From positions 225,211 through 289,210 of the forward strand of contig JH720369.1 in NCBI GenBank assembly GCA_000231825.2: 64,000 nt of DNA, read 5' to 3'. This document shows, in pieces, positions 1 through 18,395 of this stretch. A program made the translations under genes and the position numbers. Origin of the DNA: Tetrahymena elliotti 4EA. Taxonomy: Eukaryota > Ciliophora > Oligohymenophorea > Hymenostomatida > Tetrahymenidae. Positions within the stretch are counted from its first letter, which is position 1; every line of letters starts with the position of its first letter. The notes beneath the pieces were generated by a model, which made no database searches, was not told the origin of the DNA, and saw nothing but the letters and a program-made list of their open reading frames with translations.

Positions 1-3000
1 ATCTTCTTTGCTATTGTTTAAATTATGCTGGTTTTACCTTAGTTGATGTCAAAAAATTTAGATTCAGTAATTGAAAAGTTATTTGATGTTATGAATAGTT
101 TTATTTAATTTGAATTTCTAACTATTAAGTTTTTTATGTTTATATCTAAGCTTTGATATACAACTTCAATAATTAGATCTGTAACATCTATTACAGACAA
201 AGAATTAGAGTAAGAGATATCAATATTTTATAATTTAAGCTTTTAACACCCTAGTTGTTAAATAAAGTAGCCACCAGAAATTTTATTTAAGGTAATGTTT
301 TGAATTATTGAAGATTTAACTAAAATTTATGTGATTATATTTTCACTAATGATTAAGTTATCAAGTAAGGCTAGATTTAATGTAAATTAAATTGTATTAT
401 TCATGCATATCAAATTATATATCTTAGAGAATGTTGAAGTTAGGTTTATAATGTTCACATTTGTTGAATTAATAAATTCTAAAATAGAATGAGAACTAAA
501 ATTACTTTTGTAAATTGAAAGATTTTCTATTTAAATATTTGAGCAATTATAGAAATTTATCATACTAGTTTTACTTAAAAAGCTAAACTCATTGAATGTC
601 AGATTCTTTATGATTAAAGTTTCAATATCATTAAATTAAAGTGGTGCTTTCATTTCAAATATCTAAATGTTACTCAAAATAAATTTATTGATATTATTTT
701 TGGAGTTGATGTGAATTACTTCATCCCCTAATATGCTCAAGTCTACATCACTAATCTATACATTACTGATAAGTGGATTATCAAAAATGCTACCATCTTT
801 CAGTGAAACAATACTATTATTTTCTTAATCCTTTTAATTTTATGAGAAATAAATTAATTTCACTCCTGATTAATAAATATTTCCATAGAGAGGTGGCGTT
901 TAGAGCTACTATCCGTTTATGTACAATATTCTTAGCTCTCTTAAAAATTAATTAGAATAGGCTATATTTAACTATATATTCTTTTGCAAGAAATTATTCT
1001 AGATGGTAGAATCAGATTATTAATATTAGTAAGTACAAATCTATGATTACTGTTATAATGATACTCTGTAGTATACTATATCTATTAATCCCAGAGCTAT
1101 GATTTGTAAATATCTCTTAGAATTTGCTTCTCTGGTCACTTAATATGAAAGAATTTTCATTAAGTTCTGATTCTTTGAAAAGAGAATAATAGGAATCGGT
1201 GAATGTTAAGAAAGTGACACAACCTAGAATAAATTATTGGAAATTAAGATAAAGATGTTTTTCTAATAAGTGTACTAAACTCTGTAAAGGCTTTTCATAG
1301 TAATTTAAGGATATTCTCTTTTTAAATCAATTCTGTTATAAATATCAAGCTAGCTATTACAGAATACATAAATATAGAAATCATCAGATTAAACTTTAGT
1401 TTAAAGAAGGCAAGAGTTATTAATTAAATTTATCTGCTTAAGCTAATAGTTATAGATATATGTTTTTCCTTAGTTACCTATTACAAAAATTATCTATCTT
1501 TCAAACTCAACATATACATTAATTGCCATGTAATCAATCTAAACCGAATACTATACAGTTTAACTTGTGCTATTAAATATATTTATTTTTTAATCATCCT
1601 AAATCAATATGAAACTCAAATCATCATTCAAATTATCTTCTTCATTTGTGTAATGATTTGAAGGAATAAAACTATAATCAGATTCTTTATTCTTACCCTT
1701 TTAAAGCTTAATAACTAAAGAAATATTACTACTACTACTAATTTATGAACTTATTAGTTAATTATCTTTTTTATATGTATACAAAACATTAGATGAATAG
1801 TAAATTAAATTATCATTTTGGATAAAACCATTAAAAAATATATTTTAACCATTGTTTTATTTATTTAAAACAAGATCTATTTGAGATGTTTCTATTGCAT
1901 TCTTTAGAATTACTTGATAGATATTATTTGATTAATTTTCTATAACCAGCAAGATATTTTATACTTTGTTAAAAAACATTCTATGAATAGAAATTCTTGT
2001 ATACACTTCACATATTTTCATAATTTTCCCATTAATTGCATCTATTTAGCCTAAGAGAATGTAATTCAAGTTTTAGTAAACAAACTAATTAGATGATATT
2101 TTTATTAATTGAGCAAATTTTAAGAATAAAGTATCTATTTAGTTGACTAAATAAATATCTTTGAATTAATTCTACTAAAATAAAGAAATAGCCCTATTTC
2201 TTAGATTGTAAACAAGGTAAAAGTTATTTTTAAAATTCAGACTTTTTATTTCCAAAAGTTAAAGTAAAGACTGATCTTAGCTATAAACACATAAAGATAA
2301 GTCATATAAAATTACATCTGAGCTATCTTTATGAATTGTAAGTGCATTCAATTTCGAGTCTAAGAAAACTCTTAAAATTTTAGATGATTAATTGTTATTA
2401 TCATAAAGGACTGTAAGAAGCTCTAGATTAGGAAAGGAGTGGCAGTAGATAAATTAGGAATCATAAAAGAATATAACTTACTTTTTAGTATCAATTACAA
2501 ACCCATTTAATTTCTAATATTATAGCTATTAACTGATCAAACTATTGTTCACATAATAATAAATTAAAAGCGATGGTGATTAATCTAGAATTATAATTTG
2601 TTAATTGGTATAATCTACAAATGCATTAGAAGAATCAAAATAGTTGACAGTATTTATATTATTTATCATTTACCCAACTAAAGCATTAAAGATTTTAAGA
2701 TTTCTAGTCTTTCCATCTATCTAAATAATATAATTCTTTACATAGTCATAATAGAAGATTGTTGATCCTTAATTACAATTTGTAAAGTATTGTAAAATTA
2801 TCTAATCTTACACTTAAATATACTAGTAAGAATAGTCAGCTGGATATATTAATATTCTATTATCAATATCATAATATGGCTTGCAACCTTCTATGTTTGA
2901 TTATTCAGTTTTCTAAAACAAATTTATTTAAAAATATTAAAAATATTAATTATAAATTTTACAAATGTCTGTGAGGGACTTAGGACTCCTGAGCTTATAA

Positions 3001-6000
3001 AAAACTCATAAATTTTTGGAGAATACATTACCAAAAGATTATGTCTGCAAAAAAGCATGAATTTTAAAGGTAAATAAGGGTTGAAGATATATTTTATTTC
3101 ATTCACACGATTGATTTAATACTTTTTTTAATTTAAAAAATGTTAAAAATTAAAAAAATTGAATAAAAAATTAATAAAAAGTGAAATTTTTTTTTACATT
3201 AACCAAAAATAGCTATTGGGTGTCTGTTTAAATTATGGCAGTTTATTGTTCTGTACATATTTAAAGAGAAATAATTAATGAGAAGGTCTGAATTTATTTA
3301 ATTTGATTTTGATTTGATTCAGATGGATTAAACACATAAATGGTGTTGCTTTAATCAGAGTAGACAAATATATCTAAATTAGAATCTACTACTATCAATT
3401 TAAATTGTTGATTAAATGAGTACTATGAAATAACTTTTAGATTCATTATGTTTTTTTTAATTATTTTTTACTAGGATGAATTGTAGTAGTAAATTATGTA
3501 ATCCTAGTCATCAGTATCAATTATTTGTGAGTCACTACCTAATTATGCATAACTAAATGGACTATTATCTATGTTCCTAACAATTGAAGCACTTAAAATA
3601 TTGCTATCTACAACTGTAGTAAGTGAATCAGTTTCTGTTTTAATGTAGAATATTTTAAAGATAAAGATGTTTTTATCTAAGAGCTTTACCACTTTCATAG
3701 TTTTGTGGTGCATGATCTAAAAGCCATAACATGCTAATTCTAAATTCTAGCCTAAAAATACAATAGAATAAACTTAATTTACTGCTGTATCTTGGGTATT
3801 CACATAGGTGGATAAAGCAAACACTTAAAGAAGATTAAGATCAAACTTATAAAACATCTGCTTGTTGCAAAATAAAATATAACCATTTAAACTTTTGAAA
3901 TAGTAGAATAGTGTTGGAGTACTAAGTTGAAGACTAATAGTCTATTTGACAGATAAATCTGGATTTAACTAAATTACTGAAGAGCTGTTGAAGAGATACA
4001 AAAAATTATCAGATAAACCTGTAAATAATCCTGTCTCAATGTCTTACCCATAATCATTATAAGATAAGTAGTTTTGGGAAAATGAAAGATTTTTCAAATT
4101 AAAGGTAATAATTTTTTCATCATCAATGAAGAGATAAACAAAATCATTAAAAATAATTTCTACTTTTTGATTATAAATATTTTAACGAATAAATTCAATC
4201 CAGTAATATTATAAAGTTTAGAATAGCTAGACTCTTGTCATTTTAATAATATCATATTAAAAGAGAATCATATTATTATTATCAATTCCTAATATAGCAT
4301 CTTCCATTTGAATTGAGTAAATTATACTGGTTTTTGAAGGTTTATCACCAAATTAACTCACCCAAATATTCAAGTTTAAATTAAAAAGGATGTTATAAGA
4401 CCTCACAAGGACTAAGTTATGTTTTTAAATAAATAAACTACTCATAATCAAAGACATAGATACTGTGGATGGTATATTTAATTTAGTGATCAGCTATTTA
4501 GAATAAATATTATAAATTACAAAGAATATTTGGTTTTGCATGTTTTTATACTAAATACTCACCAATTCTTCACTATTTTCTATCTATTGCACACCTAAGC
4601 AAGTAACTATTTGACTACTCTCATCTAATGATTATTCATTAACCCAAATGTTTCCAAAAATTTCTTGTTGTTAATAAAAGGATAAGGAAAGTTGAATTTC
4701 TTAGAAAATGCAAAACTGATTGTTTTAAACTTCTACCAATTAAAGTGTACTTTGTTATTTAACTGATTTTTTTAGGCCACTAATTTGAGATCCATAAATA
4801 TTACCAAAAAAATTTGTAAAGCCTTCTGTTGTAAAAATTTATATATCTTCGGGAGAAGGATTTCCACTAATTTTTATTGAATACATATAGGCGCTTTTTT
4901 ATTTGACAAGAGAGTAATTGAAAAGTAGATAGAGATATTATTTCATTAGATTGACACTAAAGATCACTAAAGATTTCACTTGCTTAATTTAAAAGCAAGG
5001 AAAAAAAGATGATTTTAACTCAGGTTATTAAAAAGATATATCTTCAAAAATTATCAAACAAAATTAGTCTTGTTCTTAGATAAAGCCATAAAATTTATTA
5101 ACTTCATACTTTAAAGCAAATAATCCATTAAATATAGGAGAAGGAGATATTATTTTAGTCTTTAAAATAAATTGTGTCCATTCACTAGATATTTCATAAA
5201 CAAGTGAATAACCTTGAATTTAATAGGTGATTAAAAAATATTGACTCTATGGTATAAACAATATTTAATTATTAAAAGACTAAAAAGGTTGTATTATAAA
5301 TAGTTATGTTATTTTTTAAATATTTTCTTGCTCTTCAAGTTTGTAAACCTGAAATTATTGCAAAACTAAGCACCCAAATATTCCTAACTCATCATTTATT
5401 ATCATTACTGTATTTTGTCTTTCTATACTAACTTTTTATTGTATAAAATTTCCATCTGACAATATTTTTAATACAAATGTCTTTATTTAAAAAAAAAAAG
5501 GTTTATTAAGAATTTTTAAAATATTTTTAAAGGAAAAATGCTATTTTTATTTTAACTGAAAAATTTTATTTCATTCTGTTTTAATTGGGATCCAAAATAT
5601 GAAAAATAATATTTAAGGAATAATATTTAATGATTTAATCAGATTTTAATAATAAATTAAAGCTTCACCTTAAAGAATAAATTTAAAATTAAAAAAATTT
5701 TAAAATGAAAAATAATTAAAAGATGATTCAGTATTATGATGTTTGCTTTTTTTTTTGATTTAATTCTAATCATAAAAAAATTGTTAATTTAATCAGATTT
5801 TTTAAGCTTTGAAATTGTCCTTATAAAAAATAAATTTGAAGTTTGAGCTCTTAGAGAAATGTTTAAAAAATATTAGTTTAAGAAGGAAATAATGATTAAA
5901 AGAATGTTGAGAAATATTATAATAACTTTCATTTAAAACAATTTTAAGAGCAATAATTAAATATTTATAAATGTGCTTCATTTAAATCTCCTTAATACTT

Positions 6001-7230
6001 TCTTTATCTGTTTTCAAATTTCTTTAAAAAAATCATTGCGCTTTTTAGATTATTAACAAATTAACAACCAAAAAGTTTTTTATTTTTATTATTTTGGTAA
6101 AAAACTTTATCAATAATTAATTAGAGCCTGTTTGTTTATTTTCAATTCAATTTAAACATACATAATTTAATAGCCAATTTTCAATCAATTATTTAAGAAA
6201 AGATGAAATTAAAATAATTATAATTATGGTGTTTTTAAATGAAATGAATTACCTATTTTAGATTAGATGAATAGTAAATAGTTGTTCTCATCTAATGGCT
6301 GATGGATTTCATTTATATAATTTCGTTTTATAAAATAGTTTAGATTTTTGATGTGTGTAAATCTAGTAAAATAATTTGGTTAAGAGCTAACACTTTGTAA
6401 AAGATTGCATTTAAACCTAAATCAAAATAGGAAATTGAAAGACTGGATAATTGTGATAAATTTATTTATTTAATTTCTAATTCTTTTACCATATCATAGA
6501 TAATAATTCTTTTTTTGCTTGTGCATGATATTATATCTCCTTACTAGTAAAATACCTCTGTCATTTACATATTTTATGAGAATTCGTCTTTTTGTATTAA
6601 TTCGAAAGTTTATAATATTTGCAGAGTAGAACTAGCAATATAAAATCTACAAGGAAACTCATACAAAATGACTTTCTAATTTGATAGCATAAACATATTA
6701 GAAACACCATCTTGTATTTAATAATTTTGATATTCATTAACAATATTGCAGTTCTGAATATTTTCGCACACCTTTGTTTAGTAATTTTCAATCATACTAT
6801 TCTCACAATTATATACACATTACTTTTAATTATAGTCAAAAACTTACTATTCTTAGCATTTAGTTTCTATTTTGTAACATTATCCATCTTATTTTAATTC
6901 TAAATCGATATCGCATTAGATGCATTAGCTATCATTGTTGCAAGATATGCAACCTGATATAGGACAATCATTGCAGATCTTAGTTTAAGAATCCTAATAC
7001 TATGCTTTATCGCACTATTGTTAACAAATGTTATCATTAGGTTACAAAAAAAGATTATCTTAACATTTATAGCATTAATTTGATTACTGTCCAAAACAAG
7101 TCAGGCAAGAATCATGACACTATATACAACTCTATTGCAGTTAATCAAATGTTTATCCTTAAGGTGAACAGCTTTAAGGGTAGAGGTATTTAATATATAT
7201 AAAAATGAATAAATATTTGTGCAATAGCAT
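1..7230 (-). CDS. Giant Cys-rich surface/transmembrane-type protein (5' part; continues past left edge)
   Basis: Four exons are visible on the minus strand: 7230-6253, 5480-3198, 3121-2963 and 2912 to the edge. All exon phases are zero, and about 2110 codons are present with TAA/TAG read as Gln. The start ATG (7230) follows an upstream in-frame TGA and gives a hydrophobic, signal-peptide-like leader (MLLHKYLFIFIYIKYLY). Residues about 25-150 are full of spaced Cys pairs such as CIQCHDSCLTC and CNDCPISGCISC, the furin-like/EGF-like pattern common in ciliate surface proteins. Exons 2 and 3 and the start of exon 4 are rich in short beta-strand blocks resembling a beta-propeller. The leftmost 1 kb has Asn/Ile/Leu repeats of beta-helix type (for example STFSKIYNLICMNNTIQF). 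Function is unknown; an outer-membrane or secreted structural or receptor role is inference. The 772-bp first intron (6252-5481) has the weakest acceptor (an 11-T tract then AAATAAAG), so that join is less certain. The C-terminus and any membrane anchor lie outside the window. Confidence 0.8.
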
Positions 7231-7674
7231 TTGCCTATTAAGCTATTTATTTGTGATAGAAAAAGAAGTATTATAAAATCTTTATTATTTACCTTCCAAA
7301 AATTTTCAAATCACCAAAATAACTACCTTTAGATAACAAATTCATCATCTCGATACCTTACTAATAATATATAGTCCATGAATTCAATAACCTAAAATAA
7401 TTAAAATAGTACCAATCTTTAAAACAAAGTAAACAAATACTTTTTAAGAATAATAACTTGATAATACTTTAACGCAACAAATTTTCATCCTTGATCTATT
7501 TAATTTCTCTGAAAAAACTAAGCATATCAAATTTAAGCTCTTTTATTTTTAATCTTTTTGATTCTAGATAATCAATAAAATTGTTTTGTATAAAAAACAA
7601 GAAAGAAAAAGTCTTTTTATGTTTTGCTTTAGATTATAAATTTATTAAAGAAAATATTAGATTTTTTTAAATAA
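7231..7674. other. Intergenic, divergent 5' regions
   Basis: This A+T-rich spacer lies between the divergent starts of the giant minus-strand gene (7230) and the small secreted protein (7675). It should hold both promoters. I see no recognisable motif or ORF in it. Confidence 0.6.
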
Positions 7675-8277
7675 ATGAAAAAAATAAGCGCAATTATACT
7701 AATAATAGCAATAGTTTCACAGAATTGTTTAAGTGTCAACTGTTTAAGCCAAAATCAAAATGAAACTCTGTTTATTATGAAATAAATTCTTCGTAGAATG
7801 TCATAGATCAAAGGAAAAGTGAATAAGTAGAATGATTAGATTATTAGGTTAACAACAATGAATTTATAAAACGCAATGATTAATATTTACTTAGGGCCAA
7901 GATTAATTGAAATTTTCTCTGGCTTAGTAAATATATTATAAGATGAAGATAGCTTTTCAGAAGGTTTCCAAAATTGGGCTAACAATTATGGAATTAACTT
8001 ATTAGGAATGGCAGCTGGAAGTTTATTAGCTCTTTAATTATGCCACCTTTTATCAGTAACTAACCCTTATATAAAAGTTGTATCAATAGTATCTATGGCT
8101 TACTTAGGAGATAAATCAGTTAATATTTTTAAATAATATAGCAATGATGCAATTTTGAAAGAAGCAGATTATCGCGAAATAATGAAAAAAGATAGAGAAA
8201 GCTATGAAGAAGTTATAAAGTTTATAAAGCAACACTATTTAGAAATTACTCTAGATTTTCTTAATAATTAGAAGTGA
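7675..8277 (+). CDS. Small secreted or membrane hypothetical protein
   Basis: Single-exon ORF of 200 residues ending at TGA. The N-terminus (MKKISAIILIIAIVSQNCLS) is a good signal peptide: basic start, hydrophobic core, small residues before a possible cleavage site. A basic Gln/Lys-rich stretch follows (about 35-60), then a Gly-rich hydrophobic middle (about 105-145, with GINLLGMAAGSLLALQLCHL) that could be one or two membrane segments. The C-terminal third is charged and predicted helical. I do not recognise the family. It is transcribed away from the giant surface-protein gene, and the shared spacer may serve both. Whether it is secreted, GPI-linked or membrane-inserted cannot be decided; no clear C-terminal hydrophobic GPI signal is present. 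Confidence 0.8.
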
Positions 8278-9564
8278 TGTTAAAAATAATTAATTACCTT
8301 ATTACAAAAATCAAGATTCTAAAAAACAAACTATTGGAATTATATATTGTAATTTAGTAATTTATACATTATCACATGAGTTTTCATTAGCATTATTATT
8401 CAATACATCAAATTTTATGGATTTGTAAAATATGAATTAAAAAATTCTAAGTTTTTTTTAAATTATTACATTAAAATACATTTTTATATTTTAAAATTAT
8501 TCATTTCATCAGAAATAATTTTAACTTCTATTCAATATTTTAATTTTTTATTTTATCAGCTTTACTTGTGTCATTTTAATTTTTTATTTGATCAATCTTT
8601 ACTTAGATTATTTTCCAATTAATAAGAATTTATTAAGCATTTCAATTAATTTTAAACAAATGCTATTTGAAAAATATTTTAATATTTTTAATTCAAAAAA
8701 ACTTATTATCTTAATAATTTCTCAGTAAGAAAATTAATTTAAATTAATCTAAAATATTTTAATATTTTTATTTTGTAAAAGCTAAATCAAATTATTTTAT
8801 TTGAAAGACTTAAACAAAAATTAAAACATAAAAAATTATTCATGAAATAATAAATTAAAAAAATAAATAAAAGTTAATTTGTTTAGATGAATAGGTTACT
8901 TCAATTAATATTTATTTATTTCAGATTGCAATCAAATTTTTTCTTTAAAAATTCATCATAAAATAATTAGAATGTGTTTGGATATTTTCTATTGCGGCAT
9001 ACGAAAAATAGCTTACTTTTATTGTATTGCATGTAACATTTCAGAATCTTGCTTGAAAAAAATTATTTTTAAAAAATACCTGAATTTATTGATAAATAAA
9101 CTGTTATCCAATGCAGATGCAGACATATATTTTTGCTTTCTTGTTTAGTTTGTTGAAATATTTTACATTCATCCTTCATAAGCTTGAATTTGATGCATAA
9201 AGATATCATCTATAACCAGTTTTTTTGATATAAATTTAAGTAAGAAATACCCTTTTTTAATATAAAATTGTAAAAATGAATAAAATTGTTATTTTTATCT
9301 GATATTACTAGATATTTTCTTTTTACATTCATGTGGCTACACTCAATATATCATATTTTTATAAATGGGTTTAAGATTAGAAAAATGATACGTTTTCATT
9401 TTCACTCTTTCTAAGTTAGCAAAATAGCTTACCTCTCTTTAAATTCTTGAATAGATCGACTGACACAACACATCAATAATAATTTGATAAAAAGTTTGAT
9501 TAAAAAAAAATAACCAAAAAGATATTTCCAAAATTAGATTAAACTAACTAAACAAAAGAAAGAA
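8278..9564. other. Intergenic, nothing recognised
   Basis: Very A+T-rich DNA between two plus-strand genes. I found no ORF with coding character and no repeat. It presumably contains the 3' end of the secreted-protein gene and the promoter of the EF-hand gene. Confidence 0.5.
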
Positions 9565-10194
9565 ATGCAAACTGCTGATTAACACGTTACCGAAGTCTTG
9601 TAAAAGTTAAAGCTTGCTATGAAGCACTACAACATATCAACCATTGATGGTTATTTCAAGATGGACTAGGATAACAATTTTATCATTACTGTCAATGAAT
9701 TTGGTGAGACTCTCAAGCAAGTTGATCCTACTTTGACTGCTTATGAAATTCAAGTAGCCTTTGACAGATTTGACACAAACAAGTCAGGTACTTTAGATTA
9801 TAGTGAGTTTTCTTCTAACATGGATAAGATTTAACTTCCTGAAGCTAAGACTTACACCACCAAAGAATAAATATAGTAGTAATAATAAAATATTTCCAAA
9901 ACTGATTTAGAATAGCTTTAAAGTGACAAAGCTAAATTATAATCAGCAGCAGATATTGCAATTAGCAAACTTAAATAAGCTATAACCTACTACAATATTA
10001 ATCTTCATGATTTATTCAGAAAATATGATAGCACTCGTGATGGACTTCTTGATATTAATGAGTTTGCCAGGCTTATTATCTAGATGGAACCCAATCTTGA
10101 AATTACTGATATCTTAGCTGCATTTGGTAAATTTGATACTGATGCAAACTATACAATTTCTGTCTAAGAATTTATAGACGCTGTTAAGAACTGA
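9565..10194 (+). CDS. Four-EF-hand calcium-binding protein
   Basis: Intronless ORF of 209 residues, soluble, without signal peptide. Four EF-hand loops are visible: DQDNNFIITVNE (34-45), DTNKSGTLDYSE (70-81, fully canonical), DSTRDGLLDINE (155-166, canonical) and DTDANYTISVQE (191-202). Loops 1 and 4 lack the usual Gly at position 6 but keep acidic positions 1, 3 and 12, so they may bind calcium weakly. The two halves are clearly duplicated paired-EF modules joined by a Gln-rich linker (about 101-120, KEQIQQQQQN). Size and architecture resemble the Tetrahymena 23-25 kDa calcium-binding proteins (TCBP-23/TCBP-25), a family-level inference. Likely role: calcium sensing or buffering in the cytosol or cortex. 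Codons such as AAG, GTC and ACC are more frequent here than in neighbours, consistent with good expression. Confidence 0.93.
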
Positions 10195-12631
10195 TAAATA
10201 ATCTAACAGATTTATTTATGTTAATAATAAAAACCATTCACTTAATAATTTATGTTTTTTATGCCTTTGCTTTGAAACATTTTATTCTGAAATCGAATTC
10301 AAAAAAAAATACTACTTTTATAATTTACTGAAAAGCAAAGCATTAACTTTGAAAATAATTAAAGATATTTGATGTAAATTTTGAAAAAAATGAATAAAAT
10401 TATTAAAAATAAAATTAATTCTACTTAAAAGAAATATTAGAATTTAAATATCACCTTTAAATAATTTTATTTATTCATAAAAAGACGATTCATTTTCAAC
10501 TATTTTTATCTTTTTTAAAGAATATAATAATATTATTTTTATCTCAAATCAACAAAAAAAATAATAAACATAAATTGATTTAATATTTTTTTACTCTTTG
10601 GTTAGCTAACTTTATCAAATAAATATTAAAAAAATCCTTTTGTAATTATAGATAAATATTCTATTCATGAAGAAATTTCAAACCTTTGATTTTTATAAAA
10701 AAAGATAATCCTCTAAATCTAAAAATAGCATATTTTTATATATATACATAAGATCAAATATTAAATAAAATAATATTAAAAATCAAAAGAGATTTTAAAA
10801 GTTGAAGTTCTTTAACTTATTTTCAATTTACTGAACAAAATAAATAAAGAAATAAAAAAATAGTTTATTTGAAACAAAAAAAGAAATTTATTTTATCACT
10901 TGGAAAATAGATTTTTCCTTTTTTGGTCAATTACTATCTTTTAACTTAAATTAAAATTTTGATTCCTTTATTTAATAAAGCATTTTCATATCATTTCACA
11001 ATATCTTTATTTTTTAGAAGAAAAAATTTTGTCTTGACATAAATTTGAGGAAAAAGTATTATTAATCAGAATAAAAAGGAATATTAATTATCATATTTAT
11101 TTTGTGAAAATAAAAATATTCAAAATTGAATGAAGGAAGACAAATATTCTAATATTATCTAAATTATTAATAATAATTCCTTTCAAATAAAATTTCACAT
11201 CATTTTCTAAATTTCTTGCATTTTTAAGAATAAAAAATACCCTATTGATATGGTATGGAAAAAATATCATTTATAATTAATTGAATAAAGATAGAATACT
11301 AATTAGAATAAATATTTTGAGATATGAGAAAGATGTTCAAATTATTATTTTTAGACAAATTATTCTAATAATTTTTATTTATTTTTTTTTACAAAACTAA
11401 GACTCAACAAATTGAATTAATTTATTTAGACTTTCCAAAATTTTTAAAATGTTACATTGAGTGTTTAATTTAAACTAAAATGTTTCTTTCTTTATTTTTT
11501 AAAAGAAACATGAATGTCAAAACAATATTTCTCAATTTCTTTTTTTGATAAAAAAACCTTTTTTTATGGAAATTTTATTGCATGGAAAAATGTTATTTAT
11601 TTATAGCTGCTAATTATAAATAAGAATTTTATTGGAATCAATTTCTTTAGCCTATTTAAAAAATATTTGTTTAAATTACTTGTTTTTTGACATAAATTCT
11701 AATAAAATTAATATAGTTTTACGTAAATTTAACTTTTTAAAAATTTTTATTCGACAAACATAAAACATAGGTGATTTTATGATATAAATATTTTACTTAT
11801 TTATGATTTTATTATTGAGAAATAAAAAATAAGCTACCAATATTTGTAGTTTAACTAATTATTATTTGTTTCGATTAATATTAATCTACTAAGAAGGCAA
11901 ATATTTGTATTTTTAAAATATCCAGTAAAAGTTAATTACAATACTTGACTGACTGGCTATATTGTTTTTTAGCTTTAAAGAGTAAATTAAAATCATTTCC
12001 AAAAACTTTAACAGCTGTAATTTTAGTTAAAAAGGAGTTTGTAGCTATGCTAGCTATGAATTTTTTGTTTATAAAACTTTTAAATCTACTATTATATATT
12101 AGAAAATAAACATAATTTTGACTAGTTTATTTGCTGGATATGACAATTTTTAAAAGTATATATACTGATAAATGAAACCAATTAATTAATTAGTTATTTA
12201 ATAAGGATTAATACATTAATTATCTTAGAAGATTAATCAATATTTTATAGATGCTAATGAACATTCTTTGTTTTTGATTCTGATTATAATCAAGAAATTC
12301 AATTTGATGATTTATAAAAGCTTTTTGTTAAAATCTTTTGAATGAGGACTTACTTTTGTATTGCAAAAGAAAAGAAAAAAAATCTAAAAACAGGCTCTAC
12401 TAATTTAAGAAGCTTTAATCAGGCATTTAAACTATATAAAGCATAACAATATATTAAATTGTAAAAGAAAAAATATTAACAAACAAAATTAAAAAAAGTT
12501 AATAAAAAGGTCTTTACATTTATTGAAGAACCAGACAAGTTAAAAGGAAAAAGCAAGGACCCTCAAAGGGAAACAAAAAATAAACAAATCTCATTCTTCT
12601 AAAAAAACCTTTTGAACAAGAAACGAGATTA
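10195..12631. other. Long intergenic region, no gene seen
   Basis: About 2.4 kb of very A+T-rich sequence with many A and T runs. On both strands, TGA and frame breaks interrupt anything longer than chance, and no conserved motif or RNA gene is visible. The last few hundred bases should include the kinesin promoter and 5' UTR. Confidence 0.5.
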
Positions 12632-17527
<4,896 letters not shown>

Positions 17528-18378
17528 TTTGGTGTTTATGTCTGTATTTCTTAGACAGTATCACCGTCATTTTCAAAAAAAAAAAAACTTCTCTCTCTTT
17601 TTTTTATTTTTAGATTTTATTAAGCAATTTGAGAATATTCTAAACAAAAGACTGATTCTAGTTAATGCTTTAAATTAATTTATCAAAGAAATATTTTTAT
17701 AATAACTTTTAAACAAATTTTTTGATGAGTTATTGTATCAAAATAAAACTCAAAATGTTAAATGATCAGAAAATATTTGCTAATAAACAAACAAACAATT
17801 AAAGTGATTTTTCTTTATGATAATTAGTTGAGATTATTTGATTAGATATTCAATAAGAATATGAATTGAATACAATATATTACTCCAAATTAAAAATGTA
17901 TTATTTTCAAATCAAATAAAAAATAAAACTCAAAATATTAAATGATTTTTTACTTCAAAAAATATTATTTGATAAATAAATACACAATGAAAAAGTGATT
18001 TTGCTTTATGAAAATTATTTAAGATTATTATTTGAATATTCAATCAGAATGTGAATTGAACACAAAATATTTCTACAAGTTAATTATTTATTATTTTCAT
18101 AAATTATTTGATGAACATTTTTTGCTATGGATATGTTGAGGTATTATAAATTGAATGATATCTGCAATTATATTTTTATGATCTTAATTTTTTTTTAACT
18201 AAATAAAATTGAAAATTGAAACGATATTTAATTTCAGAGAATGTTAGTTTAAAAATAAACAATAAAAAATGGATTTTGCATTATGATTAATTATTGTATG
18301 TATGATTGATTAGATATTCGTTAAGAATATGTATTGAATAAAATGAATTTCTACAAATTAAATATTGATTATTTTCAT
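17528..18378. other. Convergent intergenic region with degenerate repeats
   Basis: Spacer between the 3' ends of the kinesin gene (plus) and the GPI8 gene (minus). Most of it is an imperfect ~180-bp repeat, listed separately. The open frame at 17397-17678 in the standard code is a shadow of the kinesin tail and its 3' UTR. Confidence 0.6.
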
Positions 18379-18395
18379 TCAAATGAAAGGCTTGT
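17735..18395. repeat. Imperfect tandem repeat, about 3 copies of ~180-200 bp
   Basis: Three diverged copies share blocks in the same order: a 'GATT(A)GATATTCAATAAGAATATG' type block, then 'GAATTGAA(T/C)ACAA', then a block ending 'TTATTATTTTCA'. Copies lie roughly at 17738-17925, 17930-18115 and 18200-18390. The last copy runs a few bases into the coding end of the GPI8 gene (stop 18381-18379). No protein coding is evident. Confidence 0.6.

Noticed and set aside
773..955. 60-codon plus-strand ORF
   Set aside because: Antisense shadow of exon 4 of the giant minus-strand gene, which is open in one frame from 2912 to the left edge with coherent repeat-like sequence.
2924..3106. 60-codon minus-strand ORF as a separate small gene
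   Set aside because: It is exon 3 of the giant gene plus intron read-through; phase-0 splice sites at 3122/3121 and 2963/2962 link it to neighbouring exons. Its apparent start is GTG, not ATG.
6597..7094. Two short minus-strand ORFs and one plus-strand ORF
   Set aside because: They are out-of-frame readings of the Cys-rich first exon of the giant gene; the true frame has regularly spaced Cys codons.
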